A stretch of DNA of 14,112 bases from an uncultured Nostocoides sp. (GCA_936931335.1 CAKZIH010000335.1:1-14112); one strand, 5' to 3'; counted from the first letter of the stretch, positions 1 through 6,346 are shown. The notes: a model not told the origin generated them from the sequence alone. Made by a program: numbers and translations.

Positions 1-108
1 CCTCGCTGACGCATCAGCGCGTTGGGCCAGTTACACCGTTCGTCGGACAGTCTCCGCCGCCACGAGCGCGGGAGCACGCCGAGTGCTGCATCGGCCACAG
101 TGGCACGG

Positions 109-129
109 TGATACCCCTCTGGGGTATCA
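109..129. promoter_or_regulatory. CsoR/RcnR-type operator palindrome upstream of the copper cluster
   Basis: There is a perfect inverted repeat with 9-bp arms, TGATACCCC and GGGGTATCA, around a 3-bp TCT centre. A core of the ATACCCC...GGGGTAT kind is the recognised operator of the CsoR family of copper-sensing repressors. It lies about 80 bp upstream of the start of the YHS gene, where a repressor would block a promoter of the copper cluster. No csoR gene is in the window. The repressor may be further left or encoded elsewhere. Confidence 0.72.
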
Positions 130-193
130 TGATGGTCGAGCGTGCGGACGCCAATGGGGTGCCAGTGCGGGATGACAGGCAAGCGGTATTGCT

Positions 194-200
194 GGAGAGG
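194..200 (+). promoter_or_regulatory. Ribosome binding site deciding the YHS gene start
   Basis: GGAGAGG ends 9 bases before the ATG at 210. It favours that start over an in-frame ATG at 108, which would overlap the operator palindrome and add a non-conserved N-terminus. Confidence 0.6.
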
Positions 201-209
201 AAGTGGAGC

Positions 210-461
210 ATGTCGGGGCAGCATCATCACGAGAGCCACGGCGGGCATGAGGCGCAATCTCACGCTCATCACCATCACCCGGCACCGGACGCGGAGAACT
301 TGGTGCAGTGTCCGGTGATGCCTGACAATCTGGTGGACCCGGAGCAGGCTGAGCAGCAGGGCCTGTACCGGGACTATGAGGGCAAGCGGTACTGGTTCTG
401 TTGCGCCGGGTGCGGCCCGTTGTGGGACGCAGACCCGGCGCGATACGCGCACGCCGCCTGA
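210..461 (+). CDS. Small His-rich YHS-domain metal-binding protein
   Basis: The 83-residue product has a His-rich N-terminus (residues 5-23, with runs HHH and HAHHHH) followed by a YHS domain from about residue 32. The domain shows C34-P-V-M, then Y-x-G-K-R-Y-W-F-C-C-x-x-C with C64, C65 and C68. YHS domains bind soft metals and often accompany or are fused to copper P-type ATPases. A cytoplasmic copper-binding or delivery role is inferred from this and from the downstream genes. No signal peptide is visible. The start at 210 is chosen for its good ribosome binding site and because upstream in-frame codons overlap the operator. It is the first gene after the CsoR-type operator, and a 7-bp hairpin follows it. 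Confidence 0.82.
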   Translation: MSGQHHHESHGGHEAQSHAHHHHPAPDAENLVQCPVMPDNLVDPEQAEQQGLYRDYEGKRYWFCCAGCGPLWDADPARYAHAA

Positions 462-477
462 CCGGTTGAGCGTCGCT

Positions 478-505
478 GCCACGAGCGCACAGGTGGCTTC
501 GTGGC
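478..505 (+). terminator. Short inverted repeat after the YHS gene
   Basis: GCCACGA at 478-484 pairs with TCGTGGC at 499-505 across a 14-base loop. It sits 16 bases after the YHS stop codon. There is no T run, so it may be a weak terminator or processing site. The wider gap to 582 shows nothing else recognisable apart from the next gene's ribosome binding site. Confidence 0.25.
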
Positions 506-582
506 GCAATGCTCTACCGTTGTGAGTAACGATCGTGCATGCCGTGAGGCTGATGGACTCGGAGGTCGAAGGGAGGACGGCG

Positions 583-1071
583 ATGGGTGCTTTGCGCTCG
601 CTGATGACCGGCGGGTCGCCTCGTCGTCGTGGCCTGCTCGTGTTCGGCCTGCTGATGATGGTGATCGCCGGACTCCTCGCGATGCACGCCCTCAGCATGT
701 CCGGCCCCCACGGGCATACGTCCCCGGCCCTCACGATCGAGACCGACCACGCCGCCGAGGCGATGCCGGACGGCACCGCCTCGGCCGCTATGGCGGATGA
801 GATGGCCGGCGCCAGCATGAGTGATGCTGCCGCAGCCGGTGAGACGGACTGCGGTGATGGGTGCGGGGAACCGTCGCCGAGCCATTCGATGCTGATGATG
901 GGGTGCGTGATCGCGCTCCTGATCGGCCTGACCTTTCTGATCGCCCCCGGGCTGCTGAGTCGCGGGTGGCTGACGCGGCTGCTTGCTGTTCGGGCGCTGC
1001 CGCTGCTGGGCGCGGTGCTGCCACGCCCGCGACCTCCTTCTCTCATCGTTCTCTCGATCAGTCGCACCTGA
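583..1071 (+). CDS. DUF6153 family membrane protein
   Basis: The 162-residue protein has a basic N-terminus (R14-R16), a transmembrane helix at about residues 17-37, a Met/Ala/Asp-rich extracytoplasmic stretch, a short Cys segment (TDCGDGCGEPS, about 87-97), a second helix at about 102-120 and a C-terminal tail ending PRPPSLIVLSISRT. Two helices, a small loop with scattered Met, His and Cys, and a P-P-x-L tail match the actinobacterial DUF6153 family, often found in copper-resistance neighbourhoods. Its biochemical role is unknown. Met and Cys residues in the loop suggest metal contact at the membrane, which is inference. The ATG at 583 is preceded by AGGGAGG six bases upstream. An in-frame ATG at 535 lacks such a site and adds a non-hydrophobic leader. 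Confidence 0.75.
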   Translation: MGALRSLMTGGSPRRRGLLVFGLLMMVIAGLLAMHALSMSGPHGHTSPALTIETDHAAEAMPDGTASAAMADEMAGASMSDAAAAGETDCGDGCGEPSPSHSMLMMGCVIALLIGLTFLIAPGLLSRGWLTRLLAVRALPLLGAVLPRPRPPSLIVLSISRT

Positions 1072-1191
1072 GTTGCGCTGCGGCGTCCCACGGGCCGACA
1101 GGTTCCGGGCGATGCCTGTCTGTCCTGCCCCGGTCCGGGGTTGGGAATGGACCGCGACTCTTCATTCGACTGACGAAAGGACAACTTCATC

Positions 1192-1809
1192 ATGCGTATG
1201 CGCATGCTTGCGCTGGCTTCGACCGCGCTCATCACGACTCTGGTGCTCGCCGGTTGCGGGCAGAACAACGACCCCGGCATGTCCGGGATGGATCACGGCT
1301 CGTCAAGCTCCAGCCCCTCCTCGTCGGAGGCCAGCGCGGACTTCAACGCCGCGGACGAGATGTTCGTGACGATGATGATCCCGCACCACCAGCAGGCCAT
1401 CGAGATGGCCGATCTGATCCTCGGCAAGGACGGGATCGATGAGCGGGTGGTGACACTGGCTCAGCAGATCAAGGACGCCCAGGGGCCCGAGATCGACACC
1501 ATGCAGGGCTGGCTACAGGAGTGGGGTCTGCCCTCACCCGACCCATCCATGGGCGGCATGGACGGCATGGACCACGGCGACGGCATGATGTCCGAGGAAG
1601 ACATGGCCGCGTTGGAGTCTGCGACCGGTGTCGAGGCAACTCGGCTGTTCCTGCAGGGCATGATCGAGCACCACAACGGCGCGATCATGATGGCCGAGAC
1701 CGAGCTGTCCAACGGACAGAACCCGGATGCGCTGGAACTGGCGCAGCAGGTCATCGACGGCCAGAGCGCCGAGGTCACCACGATGCAAGAGATTCTGGAC
1801 AGCCTCTAG
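1192..1809 (+). CDS. DUF305 domain lipoprotein
   Basis: The 205-residue product begins with a lipoprotein signal peptide ending in the lipobox L-A-G-C (Cys22), so it should be anchored on the outer face of the membrane. After a Ser-rich linker come two DUF305 half-repeats. The first centres on M-I-P-H-H-Q-Q-A-I-E-M-A (about residues 62-73) and the second on M-I-E-H-H-N-G-A-I-M-M-A. The paired His motifs and many Met and His residues (GMDGMDHGDGMM) suggest metal binding. DUF305 has a ferritin-like helical fold and recurs in copper and silver resistance clusters, but its activity is not established. GAAAGGA ten bases upstream supports the ATG at 1192. The gap from 1072 to 1191 shows only this ribosome binding site. 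A strong hairpin follows the gene. Confidence 0.88.
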   Translation: MRMRMLALASTALITTLVLAGCGQNNDPGMSGMDHGSSSSSPSSSEASADFNAADEMFVTMMIPHHQQAIEMADLILGKDGIDERVVTLAQQIKDAQGPEIDTMQGWLQEWGLPSPDPSMGGMDGMDHGDGMMSEEDMAALESATGVEATRLFLQGMIEHHNGAIMMAETELSNGQNPDALELAQQVIDGQSAEVTTMQEILDSL

Positions 1810-1816
1810 CCGTCCT

Positions 1817-1875
1817 CGGCAGGTGCGGGCGTGGGAGCCCGACCACCCATGGTGCGGGCTCCCACCGTCCTGCCG
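1817..1875 (+). terminator. Strong nested hairpin downstream of the DUF305 gene
   Basis: An 11-bp perfect stem, GTGGGAGCCCG (1831-1841) with CGGGCTCCCAC (1855-1865), is extended inside by ACCA/TGGT and outside by CGGCAGG (1817-1823) with CCTGCCG (1869-1875). It begins eight bases after the stop codon, typical of an actinobacterial terminator without a T run. It could also attenuate or stabilise, since the next gene lies only about 100 bp further on the same strand. Confidence 0.65.
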
Positions 1876-1976
1876 CTGCTCTTGACACCGGTCTCCCCGT
1901 TTCGCGGCCGGTTTCTTCTGCCGACACACCGGCCGCCTCTGGTAGTCGTCCTCCTCTCTCGAAAGGCCCCCCTTTG

Positions 1977-2840
1977 ATGTTCTCTCGTCTTCGTTCCTCG
2001 CCTCGCCGCGCGCTCGCCGCGCTCGCCGGGGTGGCCGCTGTCACGGTGCTGGCTGGCTGCGGCGCCTCGTCCGCACCGTCCTCCTCGGCGCAGGCGCCGG
2101 TCGAGTTCGGGCACATCCATGCGGTGGTGCCCGAGGCCGATGCCACGATCCTGGTCGGCACGCACACCGGTCTGTACCGCGTCGATGCCGAAGGCGCTGT
2201 GGAAGGTCCGTTGGGTGGCTACGACTTCGACGTGATGGGCCTGACCGTCACCGACGGCATGCTGATCGCCTCCGGGCATCCCGGCCTGGACACTCCGTCG
2301 GAGTTGGGGTCACCGAATCTCGGCATCATCCGCAGCGAAGACGGCGGGCAGAGCTGGGAACCGGTCGCGTTCACGGGCGAGGAGGACTTCCACGTCCTGA
2401 CCGCCGGTCCCGATGGGCAGGTGTACGGGATCGGGTCGAGCAGTCCCGCGGTACAGATCAGCGGCGACTCCGGCAGCACCTGGACGGCTGGCAGCGAGGT
2501 GACCGCCGCTGATCTTGCGGTCACCGCAGACGGCGTGATCTATGCGGCCACCCAAAGCGGGCTGTTCGCCAGCCAGGACAACGCGGCCACCTTCGCACTG
2601 ATCGCTGATGCACCCACGCTGTACCTGCTCGATGCGGCCGGAGACGAGCTGGTCGGTGTCGATACCGATGGGCAGCTCTGGCGGCGCAGCGGCCAAGCCG
2701 CCTGGACACCGATCGGTACCGCGGAAGGCACCGTCGCTGCCCTCGGTCTTGCCCCGTCCGGGGTCGTCTACGTCGTGGACGACCGCGGCATCGTCGCCCT
2801 CGACGGCGACCAGGCCACCACCATCCTGCCCGCCTTGTAG
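1977..2840 (+). CDS. BNR-repeat lipoprotein, F510_1955 family glycosylhydrolase-like
   Basis: The 287-residue product has a lipoprotein signal peptide with lipobox L-A-G-C (Cys28), then a beta-propeller-like body. It contains sialidase/BNR Asp-box motifs: S-E-D-G-G-Q-S-W at about residues 119-126, a variant S-G-D-S-G-S-T-W, and a degenerate S-Q-D-N-A-A-T-F. The early motif F-G-H-I-H-A-V fits the F510_1955 family, annotated glycosylhydrolase-like but found in actinobacterial copper clusters. No hydrolase catalytic residues can be assigned, so an enzymatic role is doubtful and a scaffold or metal-related surface role is equally possible. The ATG at 1977 is chosen for GAAAGG ten bases upstream and because the signal peptide follows at once. 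The ATPase gene starts 32 bases downstream. Confidence 0.8.
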   Translation: MFSRLRSSPRRALAALAGVAAVTVLAGCGASSAPSSSAQAPVEFGHIHAVVPEADATILVGTHTGLYRVDAEGAVEGPLGGYDFDVMGLTVTDGMLIASGHPGLDTPSELGSPNLGIIRSEDGGQSWEPVAFTGEEDFHVLTAGPDGQVYGIGSSSPAVQISGDSGSTWTAGSEVTAADLAVTADGVIYAATQSGLFASQDNAATFALIADAPTLYLLDAAGDELVGVDTDGQLWRRSGQAAWTPIGTAEGTVAALGLAPSGVVYVVDDRGIVALDGDQATTILPAL

Positions 2841-2872
2841 GGCTGGGCTGAACACCCGTCATAGGAAACGCC

Positions 2873-3694
2873 ATGAACAAGAAGATGAACACCGTCGTCC
2901 TGGAGGTGGCCGGTCTGCATTGGGCCTCCTCCTCACAGCTGGCCGAGAAGACGCTGGGGCGACGGCCCGGAGTGGTCGCCGTCGAGGTGAACCCGGTCGC
3001 GCAGACCGCCAATGTCACCTACGACCCGGAGCTGACATCGGTTCAGCAGCTTCGCGCATGGGTCACCGAGTGCGGGTTCCACTGTGCCGGGCAGTCCGTG
3101 CCGCAACACATCTGCCACCCCGGCGACGAGCCGCACGCCTCGCATTCGACGGCTCCTCCCTCCTACCACGACAGCGCGCCACAGCACCACCACGGCGCAA
3201 CCGGTGACACCGAGCACGACCACTCCGCCCATGCCGGCCACGACATGGCGCCGGCCTCGCCAGGACCGGCTCACGCGCATGGCGACTCGGCACCGGCGAC
3301 CGCGCAGGATGTGATGGGGCACGGCGGCCACCACGGCGGCATGTCGATGGACGCGATGATTCGTGACATGCGCAACCGTTTCCTGGTCGCGCTGGTGCTC
3401 TCGATCCCGATCACCTTGTGGTCTCCGATCGGCGGGGAGGTCATCGGGTTCACCGTCCCGGCACCGTTCGGGCTCCGCGATGACGTCTTCTCCCTGGTCC
3501 TGTCGCTGCCGGTGATCTTCTACGCGGCCTGGATCTTCTTCGACGGCGCCTATCGGGCGCTGCGCGCGAAGACGCTGGACATGATGGTGCTGGTCGCGGT
3601 CCGAGAAGATCCCGCTGCGCGAGGACACCCAGCAGACCTACATCCACGATTCGCGCGAGGGCAGATACGAGGTGCCGGGTGCCCTCGATGGTGA
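2873..3694 (+). CDS. Truncated CopB-type copper-translocating P-type ATPase (N-terminal part only)
   Basis: The open frame encodes 273 residues, but only the first 243 or so look like ATPase. Residues 6-70 form a heavy-metal-associated fold in which the usual C-x-x-C is replaced by L-H-W-A-S-S. Residues 80-155 form a His-rich linker. R-N-R-F-L-V-A-L-V-L starts helix 1 (about 169-186), helix 2 is at about 206-224, and L-D-M-M-V-L-V-A-V (235-243) starts a third. These fit CopB-type copper exporters. The frame then passes into unrelated residues (R-E-D-P-A-A-R-G) and stops. The metal-binding C-P-x motif, D-K-T-G-T phosphorylation site and ATP domain are all absent, so it cannot transport. AGGAAA precedes the ATG at 2873. 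It is effectively a pseudogene, broken near 3599. Confidence 0.85.
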   Translation: MNKKMNTVVLEVAGLHWASSSQLAEKTLGRRPGVVAVEVNPVAQTANVTYDPELTSVQQLRAWVTECGFHCAGQSVPQHICHPGDEPHASHSTAPPSYHDSAPQHHHGATGDTEHDHSAHAGHDMAPASPGPAHAHGDSAPATAQDVMGHGGHHGGMSMDAMIRDMRNRFLVALVLSIPITLWSPIGGEVIGFTVPAPFGLRDDVFSLVLSLPVIFYAAWIFFDGAYRALRAKTLDMMVLVAVREDPAARGHPADLHPRFARGQIRGAGCPRW

Positions 3695-3826
3695 TCGCGG
3701 TCGCCCCCACCGGAGGAGCGCGACCGGATTCGCGCCGCCGCGCAACAGACCGCCGCGTCGTGGCCGCCGATGAGCGACGAACTCGTCAAACTCACCCGCA
3801 ACCTCATGCGCACCGCCCGACACTGA
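3600..3826 (+). pseudogene. Remnants of a small unrecognised gene, frameshifted
   Basis: Two stretches look coding by their G/C-rich third positions but lie in different frames. From 3600 one frame reads S-E-K-I-P-L-R-E-D-T-Q-Q-T-Y-I-H-D-S, then R-E-G-R-Y-E-V-P-G-A-L, to about 3690. From 3695 another reads P-P-P-E-E-R-D-R-I-R-A-A-A, ending T-R-N-L-M-R-T-A-R-H with TGA at 3824-3826. The second resembles, in general style, the C-termini of small proteins encoded beside actinobacterial recombinases (P-x-x-S-D-E-x-x), but I do not recognise a family. They could be one gene with a frameshift or pieces of two. Neither has a credible start here, because the left side is fused to the broken ATPase. 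Confidence 0.4.
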
Positions 3827-3848
3827 CCACGGCGTATGGGCGAAACGA

Positions 3849-3882
3849 GAGGCCCGCACCCCGTCTCCGGGATGCGGGCCTC
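3849..3882. terminator. Hairpin between converging remnant and recombinase genes
   Basis: GAGGCCCGCA (3849-3858) and TGCGGGCCTC (3873-3882) form a perfect 10-bp stem, with four more inner pairs after one mismatch. It lies 17 bases beyond the recombinase's original stop at 3899 and 22 bases after the converging small gene's stop, so it can serve both strands. Confidence 0.65.
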
Positions 3883-3898
3883 ACGCTTGTGCGGGCCG

Positions 3899-4210
3899 TC
3901 ACCGCAGGCGCGGCTCGATCAGCACCCGCTCCGGCTCGAAGGCGTTCTGTCCACGGTTCTTCGTCTGCTGGACGCGGATATCGAACGCGGCCTTGATGAT
4001 CTTGCGCTGCTCAGACAACGCGAGCGCATCCCAGGCGACGCGAACATCGTTCGCGGTCACCAGCGCGCGGATGCGCTCGTCGGTGACCGGGGGCACCATC
4101 GCACGCTCGGCCTCGGCGATCTGCGGGCGCAACGTCTGCTCGACCTTGGTCAGCGTGTCCAGGTTCAGCGAGCCCGCCGTGTACTGCGCAATCGCCTCGT
4201 CCAGCCGGGT
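3899..4210 (-). pseudogene. Detached C-terminal coiled-coil part of the serine recombinase
   Basis: Immediately past the TAG at 4211-4213, the same frame stays open for 103 codons to a TGA at 3899-3901. It reads T-R-L-D-E-A-I-A-Q-Y-T-A-G-S-L, then a Glu-rich helical segment, L-S-E-Q-R-K-I-I-K-A-A-F-D-I-R-V, and an R-V-L-I-E-P-R-L end. These are typical of the coiled-coil and C-terminal region of large serine recombinases. Restoring CAG (Gln) at the TAG gives a continuous protein of 518 residues. It has no good start of its own; an internal ATG near 4132 would give only 77 residues. It is therefore the tail of the gene at 4211-5455. Confidence 0.75.
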
Positions 4211-5455
4211 CTACAACGCCGCCCGCTGCTGCTCGGCCTCGCGTGCCTGACGCTCCCACTCGCCGCCGTCATCGTCGGAGGTGAGGCGAGCCAGGTTCGC
4301 CGGCTGCTCGAACCACGACAGCACCGCGTCCTCAACGTAGGCATCCAGGCCCGGCTGGGAGATGGTGATCTTGTAGCAGCCACGGAACATGCACAGGTAC
4401 TTCGTCGCGGGCTTCTTGCCCTGCCGCCTGTCGGTGGCGCGACGCAGCGGCCTGCCGCAGTAGTGGCAGCGGGCGATGTGCGTCACCAGCGTCTTGGCCG
4501 GAGTACCGCCGCCGCCCTTGGCACGCCTGCCAGGGTCAGCGAACATCCGCTGCAACCGCTGGAAGTCCTCCCACGAGATCAACGGCTCCCACTGGGCATC
4601 CCCGATGATCTCGCCCCGGTAGACCCGCTTGCCAGCGATCGTCGGGTTGCGCAGCACCTGGCGCAGCGTCTTGGTGTCCCAGCCGCGCGGGTTCTCCACC
4701 CACGGCTTCATCGGCGTCGGCTCGCCCGCGTCCTGCAAGTCCATCGCCACCGAGTGCAGCGAGCGACCCGCCAGCACCTCGCGTGCAGCTTCCCGCACGA
4801 TCTGGCCCTTGTGCGGGTCGGGCTCCTGCCGCAACAGCACGCCGGTGTGCTCGTCGTACACCCGCCGATACCCATACGGCAGACGGCCGTGCGGTCGGCC
4901 CTTCTCCGCGTTCAGCTTCGCCGTCCTGATCTGACGCTCCCGCATCGTGTTCGCGTCCGCCTCGGCCCGCAGGAACTCGAAGCCCATCATGAATGAATCG
5001 TCGCTGCGCGACAGGTCGTAGACACGCCCGTGGGTCAGGTACAGGACTCCGGCGCGCTGGCACGCCTTGCGCAACTGCACGTAGATCTCCAGGTCGCGCC
5101 CGGCCCGAGACGGCTCCCAGGTGGCGAAGCCGCCGTGGTTGCCCGCCTCGATCAACGCCATCGCCTCGTCGAATCCCTCGCGCTCCTTCTTGCGCCACTG
5201 AGACGCGGAACGGTCAGAGTCGCGCACGATTACCGAGGGCGTCCAGCGGATCGGCTCGCACCAGCCGACCAACTCCATGAGCTGGCCCTCAATGGAGCGC
5301 ATCAACTTGTGCCGATCCTGCGAGGCGCGCCCGTACAAGATCGAGGCGAGCCAGTCCTCGTCGGCCATCTCCCGCAGGCGCTCGATAGACGCCTGCAACT
5401 CCGGGGGCAGCAGCGGCAGCTCCAGCCGCCGGTTCATCGTCATAGTCATGGACAT
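4211..5455 (-). CDS. Large serine recombinase (integrase), interrupted by in-frame amber
   Basis: The 414-residue product has a resolvase domain from about residue 35. It shows I-L-Y-G-R-A-S-Q-D with probable nucleophile Ser45, S-I-E-G-Q at 54-58, and E-P-S-R-A-G-R-D with Arg117 and Arg120. A recombinase domain follows (G-R-L-P-Y-G-Y-R at 190-197; L-R-N-P-T-I-A-G-K at 268-276). A zinc ribbon has C330, C333, C355 and C360. This is the phiC31/TP901 type that integrates mobile elements at attachment sites. The frame ends at a TAG where relatives continue, so most of the coiled coil is lost and directional control would be impaired. A GTG at 5476 is possible, but the ATG at 5455 has GGGAAGGA upstream. 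Sequence left of 3899 is not part of the gene. Confidence 0.85.
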   Translation of the reverse strand: MSMTMTMNRRLELPLLPPELQASIERLREMADEDWLASILYGRASQDRHKLMRSIEGQLMELVGWCEPIRWTPSVIVRDSDRSASQWRKKEREGFDEAMALIEAGNHGGFATWEPSRAGRDLEIYVQLRKACQRAGVLYLTHGRVYDLSRSDDSFMMGFEFLRAEADANTMRERQIRTAKLNAEKGRPHGRLPYGYRRVYDEHTGVLLRQEPDPHKGQIVREAAREVLAGRSLHSVAMDLQDAGEPTPMKPWVENPRGWDTKTLRQVLRNPTIAGKRVYRGEIIGDAQWEPLISWEDFQRLQRMFADPGRRAKGGGGTPAKTLVTHIARCHYCGRPLRRATDRRQGKKPATKYLCMFRGCYKITISQPGLDAYVEDAVLSWFEQPANLARLTSDDDGGEWERQAREAEQQRAAL

Positions 5456-5490
5456 GAGGTGAGATTTCCTTCCCACCCCCCATTTGCGTG
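5456..5490. other. Candidate attachment-site junction (island/TolB-like gene)
   Basis: Homology to a TolB-like protein starts at about 5488-5496 (L-A-D-T-N-G-K-V-D-A-F). The frame upstream reads into P-rich nonsense and a stop at 5455-5457, which overlaps the recombinase start region. Serine integrases recombine at sites next to their own gene, so the crossover should lie in this interval, probably within 5475-5490. The partner half-site is not in the window and the exact crossover cannot be seen. Confidence 0.45.
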
Positions 5491-6279
5491 CTCGCTGACA
5501 CCAATGGCAAGGTCGACGCCTTCCGCAAGGACCTGCAGACCGGTGCGGTGGTCCGCCTGAGCACCGGGGCGAGCGGTGCCCAGGCGAATGCCGCCACCAC
5601 CCACGTGCGGATGAGCACCGACGGCTCCCGCGTGGTTTTCGTCAGCACGGCGAACGGGTTGGTGCCGGGCAACACGGACGGCGCGACGGATGTCCTCCTG
5701 CGCCGCCTGGACACCGGGTCCCTGACCCGGATCTCCGCCGCGGCCAGCCAGGGCAGGAATCAGCCGAATGGTGCGGCAGACATCTCCCCCTCGGGCGCGA
5801 GCGCGGTCTTCGCCACCGAGGACACCTCCGCCGGGCGGTGCGGGCAGGTATGGACCTGGGATGTCGCCTCCGCCACCGCGTCGATGAAGCGCAAGAACTG
5901 CATGGACGCCGAAGCCTGGCAGGGCTTCCCCAGTGTCTTTGCGCTCAACCAGGGCTTCGCCGTCACCCGACGGATGGGCTTCATGGGTCCCCGGGACACG
6001 GTGACGGTGCCGCGCCCGGGTCAGGCCGGCAGCTACCAGGTGAGCTATGACGTCGACGACGAGAACGGTATGGACGTGGCCGGCCTGGGCGGCGCCGTGG
6101 TCGGCAATGAGTTCACCGGCTTGCAGCGCACCGCCCCGGATGGCAGCGTCACCACCCTGCCGTATGGGGTCAACCCCGCCCTGTCCGATGACGCACGCCT
6201 GGTCGTCTTCGTCGACGACGGTCAGATCAAGACCTGGGACTACCGGACCGGCGCGGTCCGGCTCATCAGCCAGCGCTGA
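5488..6279 (+). CDS. TolB/WD40-like beta-propeller protein, 5' part missing
   Basis: The open frame from a GTG at 5488 gives 263 residues with TolB-like propeller blades: D-T-N-G-K-V-D-A-F-R-K-D-L, then T-G-A-V-V-R-L-S-T, and again D-G-A-T-D-V-L-L-R-R-L-D-T-G-S-L-T-R-I-S with S-x-D-G-S-R-V-V-F-V-S. A later blade ends D-D-A-R-L-V-V-F-V-D-D and W-D-Y-R-T-G-A-V-R-L-I. Such proteins are usually longer and secreted. Here the body starts mid-blade with no signal peptide, directly against the recombinase. The 5' half is inferred to have been separated by integration. The GTG is probably an internal codon, not a true start, and has no ribosome binding site. The 3' end is intact, with a hairpin after the stop. 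Confidence 0.65.
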   Translation: MLADTNGKVDAFRKDLQTGAVVRLSTGASGAQANAATTHVRMSTDGSRVVFVSTANGLVPGNTDGATDVLLRRLDTGSLTRISAAASQGRNQPNGAADISPSGASAVFATEDTSAGRCGQVWTWDVASATASMKRKNCMDAEAWQGFPSVFALNQGFAVTRRMGFMGPRDTVTVPRPGQAGSYQVSYDVDDENGMDVAGLGGAVVGNEFTGLQRTAPDGSVTTLPYGVNPALSDDARLVVFVDDGQIKTWDYRTGAVRLISQR

Positions 6280-6286
6280 GCCACCA

Positions 6287-6302
6287 ACCGGGCTCGCCCG
6301 GT
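6287..6302. terminator. Short GC hairpin between TolB-like gene and rlmN
   Basis: ACCGGG and CCCGGT pair around a CTCG loop eight bases after the TolB-like stop codon, in the convergent gap before rlmN. It is short and lacks a T run, so only a weak bidirectional terminator is likely. Confidence 0.35.
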
Positions 6303-6307
6303 ATGCG

Positions 6308-6346
6308 CTGGCGGGCGGCGGCGGCTCAGGCCGTCGCCGCCGCCAG
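6308..6346 (-). terminator. GC-rich stem spanning the rlmN stop codon
   Basis: On the minus strand CTGGCGGCGGCG pairs with CCGCCGCCGCCCGCCAG, allowing one bulge, around a loop that contains the rlmN TGA. It may serve as the rlmN terminator, although part of the stem is coding. Confidence 0.3.

Larger units (their letters stand above)
1..5485. mobile_element. Right-hand part of an integrated copper-resistance island (left end outside window)
   Basis: A copper-handling gene set and a large serine recombinase lie immediately left of a TolB-like gene that has lost its 5' part. Serine integrases of phages and integrative elements usually sit at one end of the element beside the attachment site, and the recombinase start codon here is within about 30 bp of the broken gene. 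The simplest reading is that everything from the window start to about 5485 belongs to an inserted element whose left end, with the other half of the TolB-like gene, lies outside. The ATPase truncation near 3599 shows a second rearrangement inside the island. I see no conjugation or replication genes here, so whether it is an ICE, a prophage remnant or a cassette cannot be decided. Confidence 0.5.

Noticed and set aside
1..107. Possible minus-strand small gene at the window start
   Set aside because: The only frame (14-211) is low-complexity, overlaps the operator and the YHS ribosome binding site, and has no recognisable product. I see nothing else in 1-107.
108..209. Earlier start for the YHS protein
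   Set aside because: It overlaps the operator palindrome and has no ribosome binding site.
219..290. His-rich coding repeats in the YHS gene as a CRISPR or nucleotide repeat
   Set aside because: They are short irregular CAC/CAT codon runs with no spacers or fixed unit.
1521..1976. N-terminal extension of the BNR lipoprotein frame into the DUF305 gene
   Set aside because: The extension is Arg/His/Gly-rich shadow of DUF305 codons. The ATG at 1977 has a ribosome binding site and an immediate lipoprotein signal.
3679..3830. M-V-I-A-V-A-P-T-G-G-A, resembling the N-terminus of beta-keto acid cleavage enzymes
   Set aside because: The similarity ends after about ten residues and continues as Arg-rich nonsense. 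Other frames have better codon composition.
4211..4213. Amber readthrough or pyrrolysine use in the recombinase
   Set aside because: Nothing in the window suggests amber suppression. A point mutation from CAG is simpler.
3836..4996. Long plus-strand open frame opposite the recombinase
   Set aside because: It is Arg/Leu/His-rich with no domain, and is the reverse of a clear recombinase gene in GC-rich DNA.
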